DNA of 64,000 bases from Virgibacillus proomii. Lineage in GTDB: Bacteria > Bacillota > Bacilli > Bacillales > Amphibacillaceae. Positions within the stretch are counted from its first letter, which is position 1. The number at the start of each line of letters is the position of its first letter. The notes beneath the pieces are model-generated. The model saw only the letters and a list, made by a program, of their open reading frames with translations, searched no databases and was not told where the DNA came from. Positions 25,900 to 34,511 of the stretch are shown piece after piece. A program made the position numbers and the translations under genes. The stretch spans positions 323,580-387,579 of the forward strand of contig NZ_FUFN01000008.1 in the NCBI RefSeq assembly GCF_900162615.1, read 5' to 3'.

Positions 25900-27147
25900 T
25901 TATTCCCGTATTTGTCCTTCTCCATATATATAGAATTTAGTAGATGTAAGTGCAGGCAACCCCATTGGCCCTCTTGCATGTAGTTTTTGTGTACTAATAC
26001 CAATTTCTGCACCATAACCAAATTCAAATCCATCTGTAAACCGAGTTGAGGCATTATGATAAACTGCTGCTGCATCAACATGTTGCTGGAAGAACTCCGC
26101 ATTTGCTCTATCACTTGTAATAATTGCTTCTGAATGCTTTGTACCATACGTATTGATATGGTCAACTGCCTCTTTACAAGAATCAACCACTTTTACACTA
26201 ATTGCTAAATCAAGGTATTCCGTTTGCCAATCTTCTTCCATTGCCCTGCTTGCTTTTGGGAAAGCTTGAACAACTGTTTCATCTCCATAAATAACCACTT
26301 GATTCTGCTGTAATTGATCTAACAAATGATCCCCATGTTCATGGAACCATTCATTATGAATTAATAAAGATTCAATCGCGTTACAAACGGATGGTCGTTG
26401 TAATTTAGCATTTAGTACAATTTTTTCCGCTAAATTTTCATCAGCAGATGCATCAATAAAGATATGACAATTTCCTGCGCCAGTTTCAATAACTGGAACC
26501 GTAGAAGAACGAATCACTGTCTCTATTAAATTTTTACCTCCTCGAGGAATCAATACATCTAAATACTCATTTAATGTAAACAGTTCTTTTGCCGAATCTC
26601 TGCTCGTATCTTCGATTAACTGCACTGCATCCAAAGGCAATTTACTCTTGGACAAAGCCTGATGAATAGAAGCTACTAATGCACGGTTTGAATATTTAGC
26701 TGAAGAGCTTCCCCTTAGTATAACAGCATTCCCTGTTTTTAAAGAGAGTGTTGCAGCATCAATCGTTACATTTGGTCTTGCTTCATAAATCATGCCGATA
26801 ACTCCGATTGGAACGCGTTTTCTTTCAACCCGTAAGCCATTATCCTTTGTAATCGTCTCAAGTACTTCACCAATAGGATCTTGTAAATCGATTAATTGAT
26901 ATATCGCATCATGCATTCCCTTAACTCGATCCGCATTTAACATAATCCTATCTAAGACCGATTCAGATAAACCTTTCTGTTTACCATCCTCTAAATCCTT
27001 TTGATTTTCTTGCAAAATGTTCTCCTCATCCTGTAAAAGTTGATCAGCAATTAATCGAAGGGCTTCATTTTTCTCCTCCGTAGTTACCCCATTTAATTGA
27101 TAACTAGAAGCCTTCGCAAGTTTTCCTTTTTTTTGTATTTCTGACAT
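25900..27147 (-). CDS. proA: Gamma-glutamyl phosphate reductase
   Basis: ProA reduces gamma-glutamyl phosphate to glutamate semialdehyde with NADPH in proline synthesis. The 415-residue aldehyde-dehydrogenase-fold protein shows MIYEARPNVTIDAA, LRGSSSAKYSN, the catalytic cysteine in RPSVCNAIESLL (about residue 253), and the C-terminal HARGPMGLPALTS signature. ATG 27147 follows GGAGGAGGAG. It lies 66 bases after proB on the same strand, so both are governed by the T-box upstream of proB. Confidence 0.96.
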   Translation of the reverse strand: MSEIQKKGKLAKASSYQLNGVTTEEKNEALRLIADQLLQDEENILQENQKDLEDGKQKGLSESVLDRIMLNADRVKGMHDAIYQLIDLQDPIGEVLETITKDNGLRVERKRVPIGVIGMIYEARPNVTIDAATLSLKTGNAVILRGSSSAKYSNRALVASIHQALSKSKLPLDAVQLIEDTSRDSAKELFTLNEYLDVLIPRGGKNLIETVIRSSTVPVIETGAGNCHIFIDASADENLAEKIVLNAKLQRPSVCNAIESLLIHNEWFHEHGDHLLDQLQQNQVVIYGDETVVQAFPKASRAMEEDWQTEYLDLAISVKVVDSCKEAVDHINTYGTKHSEAIITSDRANAEFFQQHVDAAAVYHNASTRFTDGFEFGYGAEIGISTQKLHARGPMGLPALTSTKFYIYGEGQIRE

Positions 27148-27213
27148 GATACTCCTCCTCCTATTTATAAATAGCTAGTAATGACACTAGTTGCTATCCT
27201 TTACAATCATCCT

Positions 27214-28302
27214 TTATGTTAGCCTTACCCAACGGTCACGATGAATCACCCTTGAAGATAGACCAGGCGTGTTGCTATTCCTTAATGCTATTTCTTTCAT
27301 GACAACATCTCTTGAACAACTGACTTCGCCTTTTCCGATTAGTCCTTTGCCTCCATAAACTTCTACGACATCTCCTTCTTTAAAAGCACCGGTTACTTTA
27401 CGAACCCCGGCAGCAAGAAGGCTTGCACCTTGATGTAAGAGGGCTTCCTCTGCCCCATCATCAATATAGATTTGCCCAGTTGGCTCTGAATGCAGCGCAA
27501 TCCATTGTTTATTTGTGGTAATCGATCCTTTTGCAGGATTAGAGATATACGTACCGTCTCCGTTTCCTTCGATTATGTTTAACAGCTTAGCGCTACCTTG
27601 TCCTGTACCAATAAACACACTAACACCTAATGAAAGTGCCATTTTAGCAGCTTCCAGCTTTGATTTCATTCCTCCTGTTCCGACAGCGGAGCCATCAACA
27701 TCTGCTTGAGCAATCATCTCCTCTGTAACATTATCCAAATAATCATATTTTACTGCATTTGGATTGTGACGAGGATTTCCATTATATAAACCATTTATAT
27801 CGGTTAACATAATTAATTGATCGGCGTGCACGATCCCACTTACTAAAGCAGAAAGCATATCATTATCACCAAAAGTAAGCTCCTTAATCGATACCGTATC
27901 ATTTTCATTAATAATCGGAATGACACGACGCTCTAAAAGCTCCATTAGCGTATTAAACGCATTTTTATACCTTTCTCGATCTTTAAAATCATCTCGTGTT
28001 AATAATAACTGTGCGGCTCTTAAATCGAACTCCGAGAATTTTTCCATATATGTCTGAATCAATAATCCTTGACCGGCTGCTGCAGCCGCTTGTTTTCCTT
28101 TTAAAGTGACCGGTCTGGACGCATAACCAATTTGTGGAAAACCTGCAGCAACTGCTCCCGATGAAACTAAGATAACATCATGCTTGTGTTCGCGAAGCTT
28201 GGCAATAGCTTGAACATGCTCTGTCAGTTTTTCTTCGTCCATCTCTCCATGTACATTTGTTAAAGAGCTACTTCCAATTTTGACAACAATTCTCTGTTTC
28301 AC
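27214..28302 (-). CDS. proB: Glutamate 5-kinase
   Basis: ProB phosphorylates glutamate to gamma-glutamyl phosphate. The 362-residue protein has the amino-acid kinase domain (VVKIGSSSLTN, LVSSGAVAAG, NENDTVS, GTGGMKSKLEAA) and a C-terminal PUA domain (PTGQIYIDDGA, KGLIGKGEV). GTG 28302 is the chosen start: GGAG lies eight bases before it, and KQRIVVKIGSS follows. The 28323 frame start would place the ribosome binding site inside the gene. A repeat A copy separates it from its T-box terminator. Confidence 0.95.
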   Translation of the reverse strand: MKQRIVVKIGSSSLTNVHGEMDEEKLTEHVQAIAKLREHKHDVILVSSGAVAAGFPQIGYASRPVTLKGKQAAAAAGQGLLIQTYMEKFSEFDLRAAQLLLTRDDFKDRERYKNAFNTLMELLERRVIPIINENDTVSIKELTFGDNDMLSALVSGIVHADQLIMLTDINGLYNGNPRHNPNAVKYDYLDNVTEEMIAQADVDGSAVGTGGMKSKLEAAKMALSLGVSVFIGTGQGSAKLLNIIEGNGDGTYISNPAKGSITTNKQWIALHSEPTGQIYIDDGAEEALLHQGASLLAAGVRKVTGAFKEGDVVEVYGGKGLIGKGEVSCSRDVVMKEIALRNSNTPGLSSRVIHRDRWVRLT

Positions 28303-28355
28303 TTTACATACTCCTATTCCCAATATCTTTTCAAATTTTATAGTGATTTATTTAT

Positions 28356-28507
28356 CCCGCATGTAAGGTGCCGTAAGACTCCCACTTCAAGATCCCTGAG
28401 TTCATACAAAAGGGGCTAAGTGGGGGAAAACGGCACCTAAATGCCCGATTCGTTCAACTAACATTCAGTAGGAGATGGGAGAAAACGCCTACTGAATGAA
28501 GTTTCAC
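28356..28507 (-). mobile_element. Repeat A copy 12, inside the proBA leader
   Basis: A complete short-form copy oriented with transcription. It starts five bases after the T-run of the T-box terminator and ends about 50 bases before proB. It has the CAGTAGG hairpin allele (CATTCAGTAGG against CCTACTGAATG), ATAAA on both sides, and an intact distal stem. It is therefore part of the proBA mRNA. Confidence 0.92.
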
Positions 28508-28515
28508 TTTATTGT

Positions 28516-28557
28516 AAAAAAAGCCCAATCATCCTTAGAAATAAGGACGAAAGAGCT
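28516..28557 (-). terminator. T-box terminator before proBA
   Basis: AAGCTC..CGTCCTT pairs with AAGGATG..GGGCTT, followed by TTTTTTT. The 5' arm directly follows the T-box sequence, which would form the antiterminator. Confidence 0.88.
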
Positions 28558-28561
28558 TCTT

Positions 28562-28740
28562 CCGCGGTACCACCTATTTTGAATGTGTCCAAACACATCC
28601 CGCTTTCATTCAATAACGCCGAAATAAGCGCCCACTTTTGTGAGACTCGAAAGGCAGGTTCTGTGGCTTCAAGTGTAGGAAGCTTCCAGCTGTTAACTTC
28701 CTCTCTCTGGCACCGAACAAACCACATACTATTCCTTTCT
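28562..28740 (-). ncRNA. T-box leader (proline-specific) of proBA
   Basis: AGGTGGTACCGCGG (28575-28562, minus strand) is the canonical T-box that pairs with the tRNA acceptor end. Upstream, AGAGAGAGGAAG begins stem I, and a CCT triplet at 28658-28656 after AGAA is the probable proline specifier codon. Uncharged tRNA-Pro should stabilise the antiterminator and turn on proBA. Confidence 0.9.
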
Positions 28741-28765
28741 TACCGTTCAACTATGTTTTATAGAT

Positions 28766-28794
28766 ATTATGGATAGAAAAACGAGGAATGTCAA
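28766..28794 (-). promoter_or_regulatory. Sigma-A promoter of the proBA leader
   Basis: TTGACA (28794-28789), 17 bases, CATAAT (28771-28766), placed just upstream of the T-box stem I. Confidence 0.75.
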
Positions 28795-28855
28795 CTGTTT
28801 TTACAAGTTTTTCTTTAAACAACCTTTTAACCAATTAGCATTTTATTGCCTTTGT

Positions 28856-30274
28856 TTATCTGCCAATTTGTACATTTTTCGATCCTGATCGTTTTATAAA
28901 AAACGATAAAACTAGTGCAATAATCGCAAATAAACCAGCGACAATAAAAGAAATATTTACCCCGTGGATCAAGCCTTCTACTCCTTTATCAGGAAGTGCT
29001 GTACTGGTCATAACAGTTACTAATAAGGCTGTCCCAACTGCACCAGCTACTTGTCTCATTGTATTATTCATTGCCGTTCCATGAGGAATCAAATGAAAAG
29101 GTAACTGATTTAAACCAGCTGTTGTTACAGGCATCATAACCATAGCTATCCCCAACATACGTATTGCGTTTACGGTAGCTAAATACGTAAATGTTGTTGT
29201 TATAGATAGATTCGTAAACATAAACGTTGTTATTGTTACAATGGTTAACCCGATAATGGAAAGCCAGCGTGCACCAAATTGATCAAATAATCTGCCGGTA
29301 ATTGGATTCATAATTCCCATTACAACTGCTCCTGGTAAAAGCATTAAGCCCGATTCCAAAGCAGAAAAACCAAGCATATTTTGTGCAAGTAACGGGAGAA
29401 TAACTGCAGCTCCGATCATAGCCATGAAGGTAACCATACCTAGCGCAGTCGTAAGCGAAAATATCGAATAACGAAACACGCGGAACTCAAGAATTGGTTG
29501 TTCTAGCTTCAACTGTCTAAGAATAAATAATGTCAACGTAATAGCTCCAATAATTAACGAAAGGATCACTTGTATGCTTCCCCAACCACTATTACCAGCA
29601 ACACTAAACCCATATAATAGTCCACCAAAGCCTAGTGTTGAAAGAATAATAGATAGAACATCCACCTTTGGATAGGTTTGTTTGGTAATGTTTTTCAAAA
29701 TAAAATAAGCCACAATGATATCAAGGATTACTATTGGTAATATGACATAAAACACACTTCTCCATGGAAAGTGTTCAACTAGCCATCCAGATAAAGTCGG
29801 GCCAATGGCTGGGGCAAAGGCAATAACTAAGCCAAACATTCCCATCGCTGTTCCACGTTTTTCCACTGGAAAGATAAGAAATAAAATGGTTTGCATTAGT
29901 GGCATCATTATTCCCGCAGCAGCAGCCTGAGCCACGCGTCCAACCAATAGTGTAGAGAAATTAGGAGCTACCGCACATATAAGTGTCCCAATAGCAAACA
30001 TACTTAGTGCAGTTAAAAACAATCCCCTTGTCGTAAAACGTTCAATTAAAAATGCAGTAATAGGTATCATTATCCCGTTAACCAACATAAAAATGGATTG
30101 CAACCATTGAACGGTATTAGCATCCAACTGTAAATCGGCCATAATTTTAGGCAATGCTGTAGCTAATAACGTCTGGTTTAAAATAGCGACGAAAGCTCCC
30201 GAAATAAGTACGATGATTAATGGTAGTTTATTTATCTGTGTTGGATCATTTGCTTGTGTATTTGTAGTATTCAT
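28856..30274 (-). CDS. DHA2-family MFS multidrug efflux permease
   Basis: The 472-residue protein has about 14 hydrophobic helices. The N-terminal half shows LNQTLLATALPKIMADL (motif D-like) and GRVAQAAAAGIMMPLMQ; the proline/glycine-rich motif C region is GLVIAFAPAIGPTLSGWL. It belongs with the EmrB/QacA and LmrB-type drug/H+ antiporters of Bacilli. ATG 30274 follows GAGAGGAGAG. It is a close paralogue of the truncated gene at 1-880. The substrate is unknown, and no regulator gene is adjacent. Confidence 0.92.
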   Translation of the reverse strand: MNTTNTQANDPTQINKLPLIIVLISGAFVAILNQTLLATALPKIMADLQLDANTVQWLQSIFMLVNGIMIPITAFLIERFTTRGLFLTALSMFAIGTLICAVAPNFSTLLVGRVAQAAAAGIMMPLMQTILFLIFPVEKRGTAMGMFGLVIAFAPAIGPTLSGWLVEHFPWRSVFYVILPIVILDIIVAYFILKNITKQTYPKVDVLSIILSTLGFGGLLYGFSVAGNSGWGSIQVILSLIIGAITLTLFILRQLKLEQPILEFRVFRYSIFSLTTALGMVTFMAMIGAAVILPLLAQNMLGFSALESGLMLLPGAVVMGIMNPITGRLFDQFGARWLSIIGLTIVTITTFMFTNLSITTTFTYLATVNAIRMLGIAMVMMPVTTAGLNQLPFHLIPHGTAMNNTMRQVAGAVGTALLVTVMTSTALPDKGVEGLIHGVNISFIVAGLFAIIALVLSFFIKRSGSKNVQIGR

Positions 30275-30734
30275 CTTTTCTCTCCTCTCTGGTTATTTTA
30301 TAGCTGTATCGTTGATTGAGCAAACTAAATCATTTTTTATGTCCGAACATATCCTCTTTACAAAGTGAGATAACTAACATAATATCATATAGAAATTATT
30401 GAACAAACTATTTCGCTTTGATATAATTATTAAGTTATTTCTCCGGAAAAGTTGTAACTGAAATACCTTGGAAAGAGATCCATAAAGTTTAACAGAAGAC
30501 ACAAACTCGAAGCGGAATAGCCTAAACTTAGAATGGAGCCCCACAAAATCGGAACAAATTATTGTAAGGTTGAAATAAAGTGTCACGAAACAGAACGTCA
30601 TGAAAATCTGTTCTGTGTTGATTGGACTTCTCTGCTAATTGTTCAGCTTTATTTTTTGCGAGAGAAAACGTTGTAGCGCCAAGATACTTAAACAATAGCA
30701 TTTAACTAGTGGCATTTAGCCTCTCTGTATTAAA
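30275..30734. other. Intergenic stretch without a recognisable gene
   Basis: AT-rich sequence. The only longer open frame (30374-30601, minus) lacks a start signal and has an implausible composition. No repeat of the families listed here was seen. Confidence 0.5.
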
Positions 30735-30781
30735 GTAAAAAAATCCACCATTAGAGCCTGAAAGTGGATGATGGTGGATAA
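30735..30781 (-). terminator. Terminator after the SAP-like repeat gene
   Basis: ATCCACCAT pairs with ATGGTGGAT on the minus strand, followed by TTTTTTT. Confidence 0.85.
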
Positions 30782-30797
30782 TTAGCTTATAAACCGT

Positions 30798-31502
30798 TTA
30801 TTCAAATTTATAATGAAAAATACTATAAAATTTACCATTATTAAATGGATAAAGGTTTAATTTTTTTGCCTCTGTAGCATGATTCACAATAATTTCCTCT
30901 AATATTTCATTAGCGTTTTTATTTATAATAAGTATCCCTAATTTTTCTGCAGTATGATACAATTTAGCTTCATGCACAGCTTCAATTAATTGTTTAATAC
31001 TCTTTCCCTGTCGTTTTATTCCCAGTTGCTCTGCTTCTTTTTCCACTTCCATGGTAATCAGTTCATCTTCCAATGTAACTATAGATTTTCCACTTATATT
31101 TAGTCCTAATTGCTCTGCTTTTTGCTTAATATTTTTTTCGTGAACCTCTTTTGCCAATTCATTTGGCTTTTTATTCTCTGTCTCAATACCTAATTGGATA
31201 GCTTTTTCAACGATAATGGCGTCATGTACTTCTTTTTTTAATTCATCTATTTTTTTCCCTTTTGTCTTTAGATTAAACCTTTTCGCTGCTTGCATTAAAA
31301 ACTCTTGCTCAACTTGACGCTTTAACTCACTTGCTGATCTTCCTTCAACATCTATTCCCAACTCCCTCGCTTTATACATAATAATTACCTTCTGATAACG
31401 TTGATACTCTTTGTCCTCTTGTTGTTTACTTTCCAATAAATACAAATCAACAAACTCCGCTGACACTGTATTTCTTAACAGACCAAACAGGGAACTAATC
31501 AT
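30798..31502 (-). CDS. Secreted or surface protein of tandem SAP-like repeats
   Basis: At least six units of about 32 residues repeat the pattern A..LGI...GK....L..EVHE (for example AIQLGIETENKKPNEL, AEQLGLNISGKS, AEQLGIKRQGKS, AEKLGILIINKN). This resembles SAP/HeH or YckD-like (DUF2680) helical repeats; the function is unknown. The annotated ATG is 31502, but the frame continues upstream with KRTLFLVAVMISSLFGLL..TVSA, which reads as a complete signal peptide with a basic N-end and an AxA-like cleavage site. The only candidate start for that form is ATA at 31532-31530, seven bases after AAAGGGG. See findings. Confidence 0.65.
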   Translation of the reverse strand: MISSLFGLLRNTVSAEFVDLYLLESKQQEDKEYQRYQKVIIMYKARELGIDVEGRSASELKRQVEQEFLMQAAKRFNLKTKGKKIDELKKEVHDAIIVEKAIQLGIETENKKPNELAKEVHEKNIKQKAEQLGLNISGKSIVTLEDELITMEVEKEAEQLGIKRQGKSIKQLIEAVHEAKLYHTAEKLGILIINKNANEILEEIIVNHATEAKKLNLYPFNNGKFYSIFHYKFE

Positions 31503-31848
31503 AACAGCTACAAGAAATAGTGTTCTTTTTATAAAACCACCCCTTTCTGCAACTGCTCTTTAGGCAAGTAGTTTTCCCTTATTCTGTTAGATAATTAGTA
31601 CCAATTACTTGAAACTTTATACAGGACTATATCGTATGGTATAGAAAGCTTCATTATGATAAATAAAAAAGTTGTTAGCATTAAGGAACAAGAGAGACTA
31701 TTGCAGAACTCTGTAACACACTATAAGCCATATTGTAGCGAATTATTACACATTTATAGATAAAACCATACAAAGGATAGAAAAAGAAACGGTGTTCGTA
31801 TTATGCCATACATGTAAATTTCATTTGGCGAAAGGATTGATTTTATCG

Positions 31849-32259
31849 ATGAAAAAGAGCATGGCTGCTTTACTTATGACTATTCTTCTGTTGCTAAGCG
31901 GTTGTTCTCTGTTAGAAGAAGCAACGGATTCATTCGATTATGCCACGGAAGCAACCGAATATATCAATAACTTAAGTGAGTTTGCTGAAGAAGCATCATC
32001 GTTAGAAGCAGATCAATTGGTTGCACGTTTAGAAGACTTAACAGGTACAATAGAAAATTTTACTAAGATTGAACCGCCAACTATCGCAGAGAATATACAT
32101 CAGGAGCTGGCCTATAAAAGTGAAGCATTGTTGGAAATAATTAATAATATTATCAATCAAGGTGAGATTACCGTTGAACAACTACAAGAAACAGAGATTT
32201 ACCAAACAATAGAAAATATCATATCTCTTAAAGTACAAATTGAACAGCTTGAATTATAG
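31849..32259 (+). CDS. DUF6376-type lipoprotein
   Basis: The 136-residue precursor starts MKKSMAALLMTILLLLSGCS, a type II signal peptide with lipobox LSGC (Cys19). The rest is acidic and helical (ATEYINNLSEFAEEASSLEA; EPPTIAENIHQ), matching the small DUF6376 lipoproteins of Bacillaceae, whose role is unknown. ATG 31849 follows GAAAGGATT; the upstream frame to 31792 is discarded because it would hide the signal peptide. It is anchored on the outer face of the membrane (inference). Confidence 0.8.
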   Translation: MKKSMAALLMTILLLLSGCSLLEEATDSFDYATEATEYINNLSEFAEEASSLEADQLVARLEDLTGTIENFTKIEPPTIAENIHQELAYKSEALLEIINNIINQGEITVEQLQETEIYQTIENIISLKVQIEQLEL

Positions 32260-32335
32260 TATACAGGGGTACTACATGCCTTAAGAGTTCATGTCGAACG
32301 AATTTTGGCATGTTGTTATCTCCTACCTATACTTC

Positions 32336-32758
32336 CTATTCAAAAAACTTCATATGTTTCTTTTCTTCTCTATAATAGGCTAATCGATCAGCTAAGAATC
32401 CCGTATGGAATTCAAATTTATGTCCATCTGGATCTGTAAAATAAATGGATTGCTTATCCCGATTATCTCTTTTTCTCCCCTCTAAAATATTTACACGTAA
32501 CGCTTTTAGTTTGTCATACATCGCTTGAAAATCATCTTCATCAATTGTAAATGCAATATGTGTATAAGACTGGTGAAATTCCTGACGTGGAATGTCTTTC
32601 TCCTCGTTTAAAGCAAGCCAAAGTCCGTTAAAATCAAAATAGGCTGTTCGCCTTCCCTGAACTAGTAGCGTAGCATCAAAGACTTGTTGATAAAATTTAA
32701 TGGATCTTTTTAAATCAGAAACGGAAAATAATAAATGATTAATCCCCTGAATATTCAT
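32336..32758 (-). CDS. fosB: Metallothiol transferase FosB (fosfomycin resistance)
   Basis: FosB uses bacillithiol and a divalent metal to open the epoxide of fosfomycin. The 140-residue VOC protein keeps the three metal ligands in INHLLFSVSDL (His near 7), SYTHIAF (His near 66) and GHKFEFHTG (Glu near 115), and the GRKRDNRDKQSIYFTDPDG loop. Length and sequence match the Bacillus FosB group closely. ATG 32758 follows AGAGGGAGG; the longer frame to 32809 is not needed. Confidence 0.94.
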   Translation of the reverse strand: MNIQGINHLLFSVSDLKRSIKFYQQVFDATLLVQGRRTAYFDFNGLWLALNEEKDIPRQEFHQSYTHIAFTIDEDDFQAMYDKLKALRVNILEGRKRDNRDKQSIYFTDPDGHKFEFHTGFLADRLAYYREEKKHMKFFE

Positions 32759-33140
32759 TTTTCCTCCCTCTGTAAATACGTATATGAAAAAGCTTATGAT
32801 AAAAAACATAACAAAATAAACAAACTATGTATAAGCATCGTCGGTGCCAATTACGTTCATCAAGTTGATTGTTTCTCATAAGTATTAGTCCATTTTGATG
32901 TGAAATAATGAATTTCTCCTTACGTACATTTTTTACTATCAATAAGTTGATATTTAACAAATACAGTTTTCGGTAATCTTTATACATCCCATTTGTATTT
33001 TGTAAAATTAGCCTGTTACAGTACTGTTTTTTTCAAAAATCAGGCAAATAAAACATAAAAAATTGTAAATCAAAGGTTCCATTCTATACGGGACTGCTTC
33101 ACTATTCATCATAAGGTCTCCTATTTATAAGAGAGTTGAC
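32759..33140. other. Intergenic stretch without a supported gene
   Basis: Between fosB and the 35-residue ORF only AT-rich sequence is seen. A frame at 32739-32987 overlaps fosB and has no start signal. Confidence 0.5.
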
Positions 33141-33248
33141 TTATTCTTTATCATAACTATTTTTCGCTTTTCGCTTATTCAAATAGTTTTTGATAACAGG
33201 ATAAATAATTGGTCCATATTTAATAAGTTTCCGAATTAACTTTTTCAT
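33141..33248 (-). CDS. Small cationic amphipathic protein (35 aa)
   Basis: ATG 33248 lies seven bases after AAGGAGGCG, a near-perfect ribosome binding site. The product begins MKKLIRKLIKYGPIIYPVIK and ends NYLNKRKAKNSYDKE. It has eleven Lys/Arg residues and one hydrophobic stretch (YGPIIYPVI), so it probably lies at the membrane surface. Similar unnamed mini-proteins occur in Bacillaceae, as far as I recall. The function is unknown. Confidence 0.65.
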   Translation of the reverse strand: MKKLIRKLIKYGPIIYPVIKNYLNKRKAKNSYDKE

Positions 33249-33445
33249 AAATACGCCTCCTTGTACAAGTCTACTTCTATCATACCTTATTATGATATCA
33301 GTCAAACCATTTCCTTATATTCGTTTATCCCTTATTATGCCCTACCGGTTATTCTTTAATTGCATGATCCACAATATTATGTTTAAGCCCAATTATTCTG
33401 CTCATACTAAGGCTATATCGAATAGTTAGAAAAGGAATGATTAAT

Positions 33446-33799
33446 ATGGAATCGTCAAAAATCTCTTCAAAAGAAGCATTACTCGAATATAAACAAGGTA
33501 TTGGAACATTTTCTGAAAAAATGCCTGCATTTACTCAAAAATACAATGATTTTACCGAAGCTTGCTTTGCAGAAGGGAGGATTTCAGCAAAAGTTAAACA
33601 ATTAATCGCTCTCGGGATCAGCATCCATGCCCAAGATGAATATTGTATTATCTACCATACCAAAGGTTGTCTTGATCAAGGTTGTACTGAACAGGAAATA
33701 CTGGAAACAATTGCAGTTACATCTGCCTTCGGTGGTGGAGCTTCTATGAGTCAAGGAGTAACACTGGTTCAAACATGTATAAGAGACTTCCAAGCCTAG
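33446..33799 (+). CDS. Carboxymuconolactone decarboxylase (AhpD-like) family protein
   Basis: The 117-residue protein contains the CMD fold: ACFAEGRISAKVKQLIALGI, then CIIYHTKGCLDQGCTEQEILE with a C-x3-H element, then TSAFGGGASM. AhpD-like members act as peroxidase partners, but this one has C-x3-H rather than the C-x-x-C-x-x-x-H redox site of AhpD, so a redox role is uncertain. ATG 33446 is preferred over ATG 33437 because AAAAGGA touches the latter with no spacing. Confidence 0.82.
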   Translation: MESSKISSKEALLEYKQGIGTFSEKMPAFTQKYNDFTEACFAEGRISAKVKQLIALGISIHAQDEYCIIYHTKGCLDQGCTEQEILETIAVTSAFGGGASMSQGVTLVQTCIRDFQA

Positions 33800-33899
33800 A
33801 CGATACTGGTAAAATGAATTAGTATAGCCTGCTGAATAGATTTCAACAGGCTTCCATACGTATATATTATAAAATGCTAAATTTTAAATTAGTACTAAA

Positions 33900-34380
33900 C
33901 AGACGAAACTTCACAAGTGCAAAAGCTAGAGACGCTCAGATTAGCAGTGTAGTACAAACTGGACATTTTCTAAAAGATACAGGGAAACTTCATTCAAAGA
34001 GTACTTTTCTTCCTAAAACAATAGATCAAAGGCTAAGTTCGCAGGCGTCCTTGAAAAACCGTGATGTGTCGCGCTGGTGTAGCTTTTTTTCCTTAAAAAA
34101 CTGCGATATGTCGTTGACGTAGCTTTCCTTGTTCTTGAAAAATCGCCGTGTATTGCTGTCGCAGCAACTCTGTCCTTAAAAACCGCGATGATTATTCAAG
34201 AAGCTTTCCTTGTCCTGTCAATCCAAGCAAATGGAGGAATTTAGGAGTCGTTTCTCTAAAAAATAAGCAGATTTTTGCAAAAATATTCGAGATAAGAAAA
34301 ACATGTTCCTGCAACAGGGGTATACAGACACCTGAGCAAGAAGCCCGCTTTTAGTCGATCTTCCTCTTCATCTATATTTT
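33900..34380 (+). repeat. Composite repeat block E-A fragment-C-D
   Basis: The order is GTACAAACTGGACATTTTCT (E), a GGGAAACTTCATTCAAAGAG fragment of repeat A, AATAGATCAAAGGCTAAGTT, four or more C units (TTGAAAAACCGTGATGTGTC and relatives, about 45-base period), AGGAATTTAGGAGTCGTTTC, then D (TGCAACAGGGGTATACAGAC). It parallels the inverted block at 25425-25858. Open frames across it are repeat-derived. Confidence 0.72.
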
Positions 34381-34511
34381 GCTGCAAGTCTTACAAAAAG
34401 CCCTTTATTATTAGCTGTTTTAAAACATTAAAGACTCGTAAAGATTTTAAGTTTTAGTATTAAAATTAAGTTAAAGCAACAAGGTGATCGTTTAAAGGAC
34501 TTCTTAACCCC

